A stretch of DNA of 64,000 nucleotides from Methylorubrum suomiense (GTDB lineage: Bacteria > Pseudomonadota > Alphaproteobacteria > Rhizobiales > Beijerinckiaceae), in NCBI RefSeq assembly GCF_022179765.1, contig NZ_BPRE01000006.1, forward strand, positions 186,001 through 250,000, given 5' to 3'. Made by a program: the position numbers and the translations under genes. Under the pieces are notes generated by a model, which saw only the letters and a list, made by a program, of their open reading frames with translations, was not told the origin of the DNA and made no database searches. Positions 18,881-27,203 of the stretch are shown one piece after another. Positions within the stretch are counted from its first letter, which is position 1. Each line of letters starts with the position of its first letter.

Positions 18881-19366
18881 GCCGATCCTCGTTCTTCAAG
18901 GTCGTTCGCACGCTGTCCGTGCATCGAACGACTGAGATAGTCGGTGCGGCAGGCCGGTGTTGTCCCGCCGCAGGCGGCTTCGACTGGTCTAGAGCTGCGC
19001 CCGATACACTTGGAGCCGGACGTCTCTTCCGCTCTTTGGTTGGGCCACGCCCTCTTGCGACGAGCCGGATTCCCCATCGTCGGAATGGGTTCCGAGCGCG
19101 AGAACGGGTCGCTCACGCCCCGCTTCGGAGGTTCGGGCGGCCTCGAACCGCCCGGTGGGAGGCGGCCGGCACCGATTCCTCCCTCGCTGAGAATCCAGGC
19201 ACCGCCTTCCGGGCAAGCGGCATCGCGCCGCCCGCCGAGGCGGGGACGACCGGTGAGTCGATGAGGGCGGCGCGGTCGTTCGGCCGCGCCGTCCGGTTCG
19301 TCGGGCCGCTCGGGAGGCCGACGCGGGACGGCGACGTCCCGCGTCGGTCGAAGTCCGAACCCCGCG
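18881..19366. other. Intergenic region with a long hairpin; no gene supported
   Basis: This 486-base gap between the carbonic anhydrase start and the end of a small secreted gene holds open frames, but none has a recognisable protein, a good ribosome site or family resemblance. A perfect 13-bp stem with the 4-base loop GCGA lies at 19318-19347 (CCGACGCGGGACG and its complement), just beyond the stop of the minus-strand gene at 19367. It may end that transcript, although it lacks a T-run. The carbonic anhydrase promoter should be in the left part. Confidence 0.55.
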
Positions 19367-19681
19367 TCAGCGGTGGGTGCGGCGCTTCTTCGTCACGCTG
19401 CCCGTCGTCGCCCAGCTCGGATCGACATCGCCGCGGCGGATCGCCGAGCGGACCGGCCCGCCCTTGGCGCCGGCGTTCTCGCTCAGCATGGGTGCGCCGA
19501 GGATCTGGCCGGTGCCCGCGCGCTGCGAGTGGAGCGAGCGGGGGTCGTGGTAGGGGTCGTCCTGGTAGCTGCTCATGAAGCCGCCGCCGGCGGGCTGACG
19601 GCTGCCGCCGCCGGAATCCGCCTGAGCCGCGAGCGGCAGACCGATCATCGCGAGAACACTGATAACAACGATGCTCTTCAT
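19367..19681 (-). CDS. Small secreted protein, function unknown
   Basis: A 104-residue protein with a clear signal peptide (MKSIVVISVLAMIGLPLAAQA), giving a mature part of about 83 residues that begins Gly/Ser-rich, contains HDPRSLHSQRAGTG and RSAIRRGDVDPSW, and ends in a basic tail KKRRTHR. The ATG at 19681 is chosen over an upstream one because it starts the signal peptide and is preceded by GAGGAAGGA. No known domain is recognised. Its overall plan (signal peptide, Gly/Ser-rich start, Arg/His-rich end) resembles the unrelated-looking 87-residue protein at 1360. The upstream DNA is unusually AT-rich. Confidence 0.65.
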   Translation of the reverse strand: MKSIVVISVLAMIGLPLAAQADSGGGSRQPAGGGFMSSYQDDPYHDPRSLHSQRAGTGQILGAPMLSENAGAKGGPVRSAIRRGDVDPSWATTGSVTKKRRTHR

Positions 19682-20049
19682 GACGCGTCCTTCCTCGTTA
19701 ATCCCTGAGACTTGAACTTTTTTGTTCGAATTTCTCTGACAAGAGGAAGGTATTTCTTCGAACTGTATTTTGGAAGTGCGTTTTGTCACGCAGTTTTATT
19801 TAAAAAATAATCCGCAGCGGTTGGCCCTGCGGGTGCGCCATGTCACCCGGCGGTCCAAGTGGCGCCCGTGTCGCGGGATGTATTCAGAAATGCGCGCCGA
19901 AAGTCGGAAAACCGGACGGGCGTGCCCGCACGTGTCCCGTCACCGGCACTCGGAGCGATGGGGCACGATCGCGGCCTGGCCGTCGGGGCGTGCCCCGACC
20001 CGACCGAACCCGGCCGGCGAAGGAGGACAACCGGGCGTCCCGGCCCCAC
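19682..20049. other. Intergenic region with AT-rich promoter-like stretch
   Basis: No gene is supported in these 368 bases. The first 140 bases are much richer in A and T than the flanking DNA, with several runs of T and A (for example around 19735-19812), and probably hold the promoter of the minus-strand secreted gene. The rest returns to high GC. I see no clear operator or terminator. Confidence 0.5.
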
Positions 20050-20820
20050 TCAGCGCGGCTCGTCGCGATCGACCAGGAGCTTGATGTCGTATTTCTCGCC
20101 CAAAGCGATCAGTTCCTGCGGATCGTCCGGGTACCAGTACGCCTCGATGCCCTGGACGCCGAACCGCCGTTCCAGGGATTGGCGCGTCCAAGTCCAGAGA
20201 TGCCGCCGGGAGCTGTCCCAACCGGATTTCCACTCCTCGAAATGAGGCAGACGGGGATCGGGTTGGGTTGCCACTCGGCGATCGATTTTCGCCATCCGAT
20301 AGAAAAGCTGCGACATCTGATAGCCCTGTTGCAGCCTTCCGATGCCGTCGAGAAGCTTTTGCCGCGGCGTGGGCTCGGCTTCCGGCGCCCCATGCCAAGC
20401 CAGGATGGTCGAGGGCGCCAGATATTTGCGATGTCCCGCGAGAAAGATGTAATTCGCACAGGCCGATAAGCAGTAATCGTAGGCCGCGACATCGATACGA
20501 TTTTCTAGGATGAAAACCCCGATGATAGCAGCGGCCGCGGCATCGCCACCAAAACTATTGACTACAAAAATTTTGTTTTTCCCATCCAATTTTTTGACAA
20601 TTACTTGTTCCGCCAGGCCTGTGATGCGGCCCGCAAAACAGACTGCCGACTTTGTTTCAAGCAACATCCCTCGGTTAGGCTGCGCAGCTTGAGCCGTTTT
20701 GCATTCAGCGATTGCCTCGGAAAAGCGTGATGGGCTCGATTCACCGTCCAGAGCTTGCGCAGACCACGCAGCAACGCTGATCAAACAAGATATGGATCCG
20801 ATCAATGCAGAAAAATACAT
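20050..20820 (-). CDS. Secreted ClpP/crotonase-fold protein (COG3904-like), possible periplasmic serine protease
   Basis: A 256-residue protein with an N-terminal signal peptide (MYFSALIGSISCLISVAAWSAQA). The core shows the pattern of secreted ClpP-like proteins: VVNSFGGDAAAAAIIG (88-101), the CLSACAN segment with candidate nucleophile Ser119 between Cys117 and Cys121, FLAGHRKYLAP, and His143 in AWHGAPE. The two cysteines could form a disulfide. The C-terminal 100 residues have no clear match. The ATG at 20820 is chosen because GGAGGTGAT sits immediately before it; an upstream ATG would place that ribosome site inside the gene. The 5' half is markedly AT-richer than its neighbours, hinting at transfer. 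Proteolytic activity is not proven by sequence. Confidence 0.7.
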   Translation of the reverse strand: MYFSALIGSISCLISVAAWSAQALDGESSPSRFSEAIAECKTAQAAQPNRGMLLETKSAVCFAGRITGLAEQVIVKKLDGKNKIFVVNSFGGDAAAAAIIGVFILENRIDVAAYDYCLSACANYIFLAGHRKYLAPSTILAWHGAPEAEPTPRQKLLDGIGRLQQGYQMSQLFYRMAKIDRRVATQPDPRLPHFEEWKSGWDSSRRHLWTWTRQSLERRFGVQGIEAYWYPDDPQELIALGEKYDIKLLVDRDEPR

Positions 20821-20875
20821 ATCACCTCCATAATCTGCTTTAAGCAAATTATCTCGAATAAATCAGACAGATCAA

Positions 20876-20893
20876 TTTTGCTTTCCAGCAAAA
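20876..20893. repeat. Small A/T stem-loop upstream of the ClpP-like gene
   Basis: TTTTGCT and AGCAAAA flank the 4-base loop TTCC in the AT-rich divergent region between the ClpP-like gene and the MHS transporter. It could be a regulator site or a fortuitous hairpin. Confidence 0.35.
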
Positions 20894-21063
20894 ATCTCAG
20901 ACAAGCGACAGCTTATTCGAAATAGTACAAATCAGATCTGCTCTTGATCGCTCGCTGCGAGAGCCAGGGTCGAGCCGCGCAGCACCATCGCGCTCAACGC
21001 CATCGCTTCGTTCTGTTACGGGCTCTTGCGCCCGCACCGCTTGGCCCCGAACGTCCGAGACCG

Positions 21064-22365
21064 ATGAACGCCCCATCCGCCCGCCGCATCCTGATCGCGA
21101 GCTTCGTCGGCACCGCGATCGAGTTCTACGATTTCTACATCTACGCCACCGCCGCGGCGTTGGTGATCGGCCCGATCTTCTTCCCCGCGGGCGCCCCCGG
21201 GGTGCAGACGCTCCAGGCCTTCGCCACCTTCGCCATCGCGTTCCTGGCCCGGCCGGTCGGGGCGGCGGCGTTCGGGCATTTCGGCGATCGGATCGGGCGC
21301 AAGGCGACGCTGGTCGCCTCGCTGATGATCATGGGCCTCTCCACCGTGCTGATCGGCTGCCTGCCGGGCTACGCCGCCATCGGCTGGTGGGCTCCGGCGC
21401 TGCTGTGCCTGCTGCGCTTCGGCCAGGGCCTCGGCTTCGGCGGGGAATGGGGCGGGGCGGCCCTGCTCGCGGTCGAGAACGCACCGCCGGGGCGGCGCGC
21501 GCTCTACGGCATCTTCCCGCAGCTCGGCGCACCGGTGGGCTTCGTCAGCGCCAACCTGCTGTTCCTCGGGCTCAGCGTGGCGCTCAGCCCGGAGGCTTTC
21601 GAATCCTGGGGCTGGCGCCTGCCGTTCCTGGCCTCCGCCGCCCTGGTTGGGGTCGGGCTCTACGTGCGGCTGAAGCTGACCGAGACGCCGGCCTTCCGCG
21701 CGGCCCTGGCCGAGGCGCCGCCGGAGCGGGTGCCGCTCGCCACCATCTTCACCCGGCACCTGCGCGCGACCCTGCTCGGGACCTTCGCCATGGTGGCGGC
21801 CTACGCCGTGTTCTATCTCTCGACCGTGTTCGCCCTGAGCTATGGCACCGCGAGCCTCGGCTACGCGCGCAAGACGTTCCTGCTGTTCGAATGCGTGGCG
21901 ATCCTGTTCATGGCGCTGGCGATTCCCCTTTCCGGGCTCGCCGCCGACCGGTTCGGCCGCCGCCCGGTGATGCTGTCGGGACTTGCGAGCACCGCCGCCC
22001 TCGGCGGACTGATCGGCCCGATGCTCGGCAGCGGCGAGCCGGTCCTCGTCCTCGGCTTCCTGTGCCTCGCGCTGTTCGCCATGGGCTGGATCTTCGGGCC
22101 GATGGGGGCGCTCCTGCCGGAACTCTTCCCGACCCGCGTGCGCTACACCGGTGCGTCGGTGACCTACAATCTCGCCGGCATCGTCGGGGCGGCCGGGGCG
22201 CCCTTCGCGGCCCAATGGCTCGTGGCCCAGGGTGGGATCGGCCTCGTTGGGCTCTACCTCGCCGCCGCCGCCGGCCTCAGCTTCGCCGCCGTACTGGCCA
22301 TGCCCGAGACCGGAGGGCGGCTCCGAGGAGGGGTAGCCATGCATGAAGAGCATAGCGCGCAATAA
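21064..22365 (+). CDS. MHS-family (metabolite:H+ symporter) MFS transporter
   Basis: A 433-residue inner-membrane transporter with about twelve hydrophobic helices. MHS signatures: GTAIEFYDFYIYATAAALV in the first helix, GDRIGRKATLVASLMIMG between helices 2 and 3, QGLGFGGEWGGAALLAVENAP, and LFPTRVRYTGASVTYNLAGI near the end. Relatives import dicarboxylates, citrate, betaines or aromatic acids with protons. The ATG at 21064 starts at the conserved N-terminus; the longer frame upstream is unrelated. It stands alone, with ohr following about 90 bases later behind its own operator candidate. The substrate is unknown. Confidence 0.88.
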   Translation: MNAPSARRILIASFVGTAIEFYDFYIYATAAALVIGPIFFPAGAPGVQTLQAFATFAIAFLARPVGAAAFGHFGDRIGRKATLVASLMIMGLSTVLIGCLPGYAAIGWWAPALLCLLRFGQGLGFGGEWGGAALLAVENAPPGRRALYGIFPQLGAPVGFVSANLLFLGLSVALSPEAFESWGWRLPFLASAALVGVGLYVRLKLTETPAFRAALAEAPPERVPLATIFTRHLRATLLGTFAMVAAYAVFYLSTVFALSYGTASLGYARKTFLLFECVAILFMALAIPLSGLAADRFGRRPVMLSGLASTAALGGLIGPMLGSGEPVLVLGFLCLALFAMGWIFGPMGALLPELFPTRVRYTGASVTYNLAGIVGAAGAPFAAQWLVAQGGIGLVGLYLAAAAGLSFAAVLAMPETGGRLRGGVAMHEEHSAQ

Positions 22366-22368
22366 ATA

Positions 22369-22382
22369 GATTGCGCGCAATC
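22369..22382. promoter_or_regulatory. Palindromic operator candidate upstream of ohr
   Basis: GATTGCGCGCAATC is a perfect 14-base palindrome starting 4 bases after the MHS transporter stop and 74 bases before the ohr ATG. AT-rich flanks and a nearby GATCGATTG half-like repeat follow. Its size and place fit a MarR-type regulator such as OhrR controlling ohr. No ohrR gene is in the window. Confidence 0.5.
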
Positions 22383-22455
22383 GATCGATTGTCTATCCCT
22401 GCCGCCAAGCCGAACGGATCGGCTCTCCCGACATCCGAACCACGAGGATACGACC

Positions 22456-22881
22456 ATGACCGTCGACGTGAAGTACCGCACCACCGCCTCCGCCACCGGC
22501 GGCCGTGACGGCTCCGCCCGCACCGAGGAAGGCAATTTCGAGGTCAAGCTCTCGACCCCGAAGGAACTCGGCGGCGCGGGCGGCTCCGGCGCCAACCCGG
22601 AGCAGCTGTTCGCGGCGGGCTATTCCGCCTGTTTCCTCGGCGCCCTGAAGGTGGCCGGCGGCCAGCTTAAGCTGAAGGTACCGGCCGAGACCCAGGTCAC
22701 CGCCACCGTCGGCATCGGCCCGCGCTCGGAAGGCGGCTTCGGCATCACCGCCGATCTCAAGGTCGATCTCCCCGGCCTCGACCGCGCCGATGCCCAGCGC
22801 TTGGTCGACGCCGCCCACCAGATCTGCCCGTACTCCAATGCCACCCGCGGCAACGTGGATGTCGGCCTGACGCTGGCCTGA
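22456..22881 (+). CDS. ohr: Organic hydroperoxide resistance protein Ohr (OsmC family)
   Basis: A 141-residue thiol peroxidase that reduces organic hydroperoxides to alcohols, usually with lipoyl proteins as donors. The two redox cysteines are present, Cys59 in AAGYSACF and Cys124 in QICPYSNATRGN; this context distinguishes Ohr from OsmC. The catalytic-site Arg (Arg22) and Glu (Glu49) are also in place. Length is standard. GAGGAT precedes the ATG. A palindrome 74 bases upstream is a likely OhrR site, and a good terminator follows, so it is probably a single-gene transcript induced by peroxides. Confidence 0.95.
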   Translation: MTVDVKYRTTASATGGRDGSARTEEGNFEVKLSTPKELGGAGGSGANPEQLFAAGYSACFLGALKVAGGQLKLKVPAETQVTATVGIGPRSEGGFGITADLKVDLPGLDRADAQRLVDAAHQICPYSNATRGNVDVGLTLA

Positions 22882-22910
22882 TCGGCGTCGCAGCGCTCGC
22901 CGATGTGAGG

Positions 22911-22943
22911 GCGCTCCCGGCTTCGGCCGGGGGCGTTTTTTCT
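22911..22943 (+). terminator. Rho-independent terminator of ohr
   Basis: CGCTCCCGGC-TTCG-GCCGGGGGCG forms a 10-bp stem with one G-T pair and a stable UUCG loop, followed by TTTTTTCT. It begins 30 bases after the ohr stop. Confidence 0.9.
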
Positions 22944-23077
22944 GGCCGGGACACGGCCCCTCTCGGAACTGGCCTCGAGACCGTCACCGTCCTCTCGGGG
23001 CGTTGCCTATCACGCCCCGCGCATACAACGGTGTGGGGTCAGGCCGGTTGAGCCCTCAACCGCCCGGAGCGAGCGGA

Positions 23078-23641
23078 TCACGGCGCGTCGATCGTCCGCT
23101 TCTGCACGCCGCCCTTGGCCATCACCGGCTTCTTTGCGGAGATGATCCGCGAGTTCACTCCGGTCCAGCCGATTTCGCCCGAGAGCCGCCCGTACTCGAT
23201 CTTCGGGCAGCGGTTCATGATGACCGCAACGCCCGCCGCCTCGGCGCGGGAAGCCGCCGCGTCGTCGCGCACGCCGAGCTGCATCCAGATCACCTTCGGT
23301 CGCGCCGGCAGCGCCAGCGCCTCGTCGACCAAAGGCCCGGCCGCGGCGGAATTGCGGAAGATCTCGACCATGTCGACCGGGCCGGGCAAGTCGGCGAGGC
23401 GGGCCACGACCGGCCGCCCGAGCAGGCTCTGGCCGGCCAGGCCGGGATTGACCGGAATCACCGTATAGCCGCGTTCGGACAGGTACTTGAACACGATGTA
23501 GCTCGGGCGGGCCGGGTTGGCCGAGGCGCCCACCAGCGCGATCGAGCGCGTCGCCCTGAGGATCTCGCGGATCCGCGCGTCGGGGTAGCGGTCGTGCCGG
23601 GTCGCAATGCCCTCTGGGGCGCCGTCGAGGGTCGGGATCAT
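23078..23641 (-). CDS. CoA-binding domain protein (YccU-like)
   Basis: A 187-residue cytoplasmic protein with a Rossmann-type CoA-binding domain. Visible signatures are SIALVGASANPARPSYIVFKYL near residues 34-53, GYTVIPVNPGLAGQSLLGRPVV, and KVIWMQLGVRDDAAASRAEAAGVAVIMNRCPKIEY, which is typical of the YccU family. The biological role of these small CoA-binding proteins is not established. The ATG at 23641 is used because upstream residues are not conserved-looking. It is divergent from the thioesterase gene, with 44 bases between the two starts, so the two may share a promoter region. Confidence 0.85.
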   Translation of the reverse strand: MIPTLDGAPEGIATRHDRYPDARIREILRATRSIALVGASANPARPSYIVFKYLSERGYTVIPVNPGLAGQSLLGRPVVARLADLPGPVDMVEIFRNSAAAGPLVDEALALPARPKVIWMQLGVRDDAAASRAEAAGVAVIMNRCPKIEYGRLSGEIGWTGVNSRIISAKKPVMAKGGVQKRTIDAP

Positions 23642-23685
23642 GGCAGCCCTTGTCGGCCAAGGCGCGCCGTGCTGCAAGGCGGAGC

Positions 23686-24117
23686 ATGAGCACCACCGCG
23701 ATGACGCTCGAGGACACGATCGCCTTCCTCGATCGCGATTTCCCGCAGATGAACGCCGGAACGCGCGCCTATCACCTGGAGGCGGTCGGGCCGCTCTCGG
23801 CGCGGATGCGGCTCGACGGCGGGACGCAGCACCTGCGCCCGGGCGGGACCGTCTCCGGTCCCGCCATGATGGCCCTCGCGGATTACGCGCTCTACGCCGC
23901 GATCCTGGCCAATATCGGCCCGGTGGCCCTCGCGGTCACGACCAATCTCGCGTTCAACTTCCTGCGCCGTCCCGGCCCCGGCAGCCTCGTGGCCGAGTGC
24001 CGCCTGCTCAAGCTGGGGCGCCGCCTCGCGGTCGGCGAGGTGGCGATCCGGAGCCTGGGCGCGGACGAGATCGTCTGCCATGCCACCGGCACCTACTCGA
24101 TCCCGCCGGAGCGGTGA
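23686..24117 (+). CDS. PaaI-like hotdog-fold thioesterase
   Basis: A 143-residue hotdog-fold protein that probably hydrolyses acyl-CoA thioesters. The central helix region GGTVSGPAMMALADYALYAAILA contains the Gly-Pro and Asp expected in PaaI/4HBT proteins, followed by AVTTNLAFNFLRRPGPGSLVAECRLLKLGRRLAVGEV and a final ATGTYSIP strand. GGCGGAG precedes the ATG at 23686; an upstream in-frame ATG would extend over a basic segment overlapping the divergent gene. The substrate is unknown. The neighbouring CoA-binding protein may hint at a CoA-related role, but this is weak. Confidence 0.82.
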   Translation: MSTTAMTLEDTIAFLDRDFPQMNAGTRAYHLEAVGPLSARMRLDGGTQHLRPGGTVSGPAMMALADYALYAAILANIGPVALAVTTNLAFNFLRRPGPGSLVAECRLLKLGRRLAVGEVAIRSLGADEIVCHATGTYSIPPER

Positions 24118-24118
24118 G

Positions 24119-25441
24119 CTACTCCGCCGGGACCGCGGCGGGGGTGGTCGGACGGCTCTGTGTGCCGCCCTTGGTGCCGCCTTTCGGCTCGTAGCCGTAG
24201 GTCTCGGGCATGAACAGCAGATAGACCACGAAGCCCGCCGCCGCGATCGAGGCGAGAACCAGGAAGGCCGCGGAATAGCCCGCGCCGACGATGATGACGC
24301 CGGCGAGCGTCGCGCTGAAGGACGCGCCGAGACCCTGGGCGGTCGCCACCGCGCCCTGCGCGACGTTGAACCGCCCGGTGCCGCGGGTCAGGTCGGCCAC
24401 GATGATCGGGAACAGCGCGCCGAAGATGCCGGCGCCGATGCCGTCGAGGCACTGCACCGCCACGAGCCAGAACGGGTTGTCCGAGAAGGTGTAGAGCACC
24501 CCGCGCAGAGCCAGGAAGCCGAAGGCGGCCAGGAAGATCGGCTTGCGGCCGAAGCTGTCGGCCTTGCGTCCGACCATCACGGCGATCGGCACCATGACGA
24601 GCTGGGCCGCGACGATGCAGATCGCGATGAGCGAGGTCGCGTAATCCTTGCCCACCACCTTGGTCAGGAGTTGGCCGACGGAGGGCAGCATCGCCGCGTT
24701 GGCGAGGTGGAAGGCGGCGCAGAGGCCGGCGAACAGCATCAGGTGGCGGTTGCGCAGGAGCAGGCTGAGACCCGAGGGCTGCTCGCTGCCCTGGTCCTCG
24801 GCCTGATCGAGGCCACGGGCGAGGTCGTCGTCGATCTCGCTGGCCGGCACCGTCAGCATCGCGGCGATGGAGAGCGCGGCGAGGATGCCCATCAGCCAGA
24901 ACACGACGATCGGCCCGAACAGGTAGGCGAGGCCGCCCGCCAGCATCGCCGAGACGGCGTTGCCCGCATGGTTGAAGCCCTCGTTGCGGCCGATCTGCTT
25001 GGCGAAGTATTTCGGTCCGACGATGCCGAGGGTGATGCCGGCGAGCGCGGGCGGGAAGATCGCCCCGGCGATGGCCGAGACCGACTGGGTCGCCGCCACG
25101 AGGAAGAATTCCGAGATCCAGGGCAGGACGAGGCAGCTCAGCGTCACGGCCACCGCTGCGGCGATGACGATGGCGCGCTTGTTGCGGCTGCGGTCGATGA
25201 AGGCGCCGGCCGGGGTTTGGGCGATCAGGCCGGCAATGCCCGCGATCGTCATGACGAGGCCGATGGTCGCCTCGTTCCAGCCCTGCTCGGGACCGCGCAC
25301 CGCGAGCAGATAGATCGCGAGATAGGGTCCGAGACCGTCGCGCACGTCGGCGAGGGTGAAGTTGAGCATGTCGAGGCCGCGCAGGGCCGCGCGCGAGGGC
25401 TGGCGCTCCGGAGCGGAAGCAGGAGGCGAGTCGGGCACCAT
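24119..25441 (-). CDS. MFS transporter, drug/multi-solute type
   Basis: A 440-residue protein with twelve predicted hydrophobic helices. After a short cytoplasmic N-terminus comes LNFTLADVRDGLGPYLAIYLL, then GLIAQTPAGAFIDRSRNKR, an MFS motif A variant between helices 2 and 3. A hydrophilic central loop around 215-235 precedes the second half (GRKADSFGRKPIFLAAFGFL). The pattern DVRDGLGPYLxIYL is common in proteobacterial MFS proteins of unknown substrate. It is divergent from the amidase gene (299 bases between), and its stop lies one base after the stop of the thioesterase. Confidence 0.82.
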   Translation of the reverse strand: MVPDSPPASAPERQPSRAALRGLDMLNFTLADVRDGLGPYLAIYLLAVRGPEQGWNEATIGLVMTIAGIAGLIAQTPAGAFIDRSRNKRAIVIAAAVAVTLSCLVLPWISEFFLVAATQSVSAIAGAIFPPALAGITLGIVGPKYFAKQIGRNEGFNHAGNAVSAMLAGGLAYLFGPIVVFWLMGILAALSIAAMLTVPASEIDDDLARGLDQAEDQGSEQPSGLSLLLRNRHLMLFAGLCAAFHLANAAMLPSVGQLLTKVVGKDYATSLIAICIVAAQLVMVPIAVMVGRKADSFGRKPIFLAAFGFLALRGVLYTFSDNPFWLVAVQCLDGIGAGIFGALFPIIVADLTRGTGRFNVAQGAVATAQGLGASFSATLAGVIIVGAGYSAAFLVLASIAAAGFVVYLLFMPETYGYEPKGGTKGGTQSRPTTPAAVPAE

Positions 25442-25740
25442 CGGCGGTCTCGAGGTTGGAGAAGCGATTCGGGTGGGGCCCGATCATGCTGCGCCGCGCT
25501 AAACCCCCCATCCGCAGAGGGTTCCGCGCGAACCGCCTTCGCAATCCCGCACCGGTCTTCACGTTTTCGTGTCTTCGCGCAACGCGGGGTCGGCGTCGAC
25601 CTCGGCTCGACCGACAGCCACCGATTGCAGGTGTCGCACCGGCACAACAGCGACCGGGCAACCGACCGGGACGCGGTGAGGAACGGTTAACCATCCCGGC
25701 CGTATCCCGTATCGGAGGCTCCCGGAACCCTGGCCGACCG

Positions 25741-27048
25741 ATGCAGCCGCGCGCCCGCACCTTTCGCTTCGGACTTCTCCGCTCCCTCCGCGTCGCCGGG
25801 AGCTTGGTCGCGCTCGCCCTGGGCCCGGCCCTGATCGCCGGTCCCGCCCCGGCCCAGGATGGGATCGGCGCCGGCCCGGCTCGCAACGCGGCGATCGCCA
25901 TCGCGGCCGATCTCGCGAGCCAGGGGGGCACGACCAAGCTCGTTCTCACCCTCTCCAAGGCGGTCGAGGCCCGCGCCTTCGTGATGGAGCGCCCCGACCG
26001 GGCGGTGATCGACCTGCCCGAGGTGAATTTCCAGCTCGGTAGCGAGGCCGGGCGTCACCGCGATGGCGTCGTCGCCTCCTTCCGCTACGGATTGTTCGCG
26101 CCCGGGCGCTCGCGGATCGTCGTCGATCTCGCCGGCCCGGCGGTGGTCGACGCGATCGAGACCACGAAGACCCGCGGCGGGGCGACCCTCGTTACCATCC
26201 CGTTCCGCCGGGTCGAGCGCGACGCGTTCCGCAAGGCGTCCGTCGCGGGCGATCCGAATCCCTCGGCCGCCAAGGCACCGCCGCCGCGGGAGGCCGCCGA
26301 TACGCGCCCGCTCATTGTGATCGATGCCGGCCATGGCGGCATCGATCCGGGCGCCATCGCAGCCACCGGCGTCTACGAGAAGGACATCGTGTTCGGCTTC
26401 GCCCAGGCGCTCGTCGAGCGGCTCGAGGGGACGGGGCGCTACCGGATCGCCATGACCCGCGACCGGGACGTGTTCGTGTCGCTCTCCGAGCGGGTGCGCA
26501 TCGCCCGCGAGGCCAGGGCGGACCTGTTCGTCTCGATCCATGCCGATTCGATCTCGGCGGCGCCCCAGGTGAAGGGCGCCACGATCTATACCGGTTCCGA
26601 GAAGGCGACCGACGGCGAATCGGCCCGGCTCGCGGAACGGGAGAACAAGGCCGATGCCGCGGGCGGCGCCGATTCGGGGGAGGGCGCCACCGATGTCGCC
26701 GACATCCTGCAGGAACTGACGTTGCGCGAGACCCGCGGCTTCTCGTCGGGCTTCGCCGCGAAGCTGATGGGCCAGCTCTCGCCCGTCATGGAAATGAGCG
26801 CGAAGCCCCACCGCGAAGCCGGGTTCCGCGTGCTGCGCTCCCCCGACGTGCCCTCCGTGCTGGTCGAGCTCGGCTATCTGTCGAGCAAGAGCGATCTGGA
26901 GAAACTGCTCTCGGAGGAGTGGCGCACCAAGGTCACGGGTTCGATGGCGAAAGCCATCGATCTGTTCTTCGCCGGCCGGGCGACGCTCTCCCGCCCGACG
27001 CCGACGCCGCCGCGCAAGGCGGCCTCCATCGCCCCAGTTTCACCATAG
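25741..27048 (+). CDS. amiC: N-acetylmuramoyl-L-alanine amidase (AmiC type, AMIN + Amidase_3)
   Basis: A 435-residue periplasmic zinc amidase that cuts peptidoglycan stem peptides from the glycan strand during cell separation. Parts: a signal peptide ending ...AGPAPAQ (about residue 37), an AMIN domain (about 65-160) that targets septal peptidoglycan, and an Amidase_3 domain from about 190. Catalytic-domain signatures are VIDAGHGGIDPGAIAATG (zinc His and nearby Glu in YEKDIV), RADLFVSIHADS, and VLVELGYLSSKSD with the catalytic Glu. A typical inserted segment (around 285-325) corresponds to the autoinhibitory helix of AmiC. ATG at 25741 begins the signal peptide. The PBP1A gene follows 155 bases later, in a peptidoglycan pair common in alphaproteobacteria. 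Confidence 0.93.
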   Translation: MQPRARTFRFGLLRSLRVAGSLVALALGPALIAGPAPAQDGIGAGPARNAAIAIAADLASQGGTTKLVLTLSKAVEARAFVMERPDRAVIDLPEVNFQLGSEAGRHRDGVVASFRYGLFAPGRSRIVVDLAGPAVVDAIETTKTRGGATLVTIPFRRVERDAFRKASVAGDPNPSAAKAPPPREAADTRPLIVIDAGHGGIDPGAIAATGVYEKDIVFGFAQALVERLEGTGRYRIAMTRDRDVFVSLSERVRIAREARADLFVSIHADSISAAPQVKGATIYTGSEKATDGESARLAERENKADAAGGADSGEGATDVADILQELTLRETRGFSSGFAAKLMGQLSPVMEMSAKPHREAGFRVLRSPDVPSVLVELGYLSSKSDLEKLLSEEWRTKVTGSMAKAIDLFFAGRATLSRPTPTPPRKAASIAPVSP

Positions 27049-27203
27049 AACCGGTGTCGATACGGGGCCTTCACGAGAGACCCCCGCCCGCCCAACACCG
27101 CGCGGATCGCGCGGGGTCTCGACACGAGCCCTGAGCCTCGGCCGGCCCCTGGTGCCGAACCCGATCTCAATCGTGCAGCGGACGAGCGACGGACGGACAC
27201 CGG

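Noticed and set aside
18944..19264. Possible small gene after the carbonic anhydrase
   Set aside because: No ribosome site, signal or family resemblance; Pro/Arg-rich sequence typical of chance frames in this GC range.
23045..23062. Perfect 8-bp stem-loop after the CoA-binding gene as a terminator
   Set aside because: No T-run on the minus strand; could be any hairpin in GC-rich DNA.
27098..27114. Hairpin CCGCGCG-GAT-CGCGCGG after the amidase gene
   Set aside because: No T-run, and short; not enough for a terminator call.
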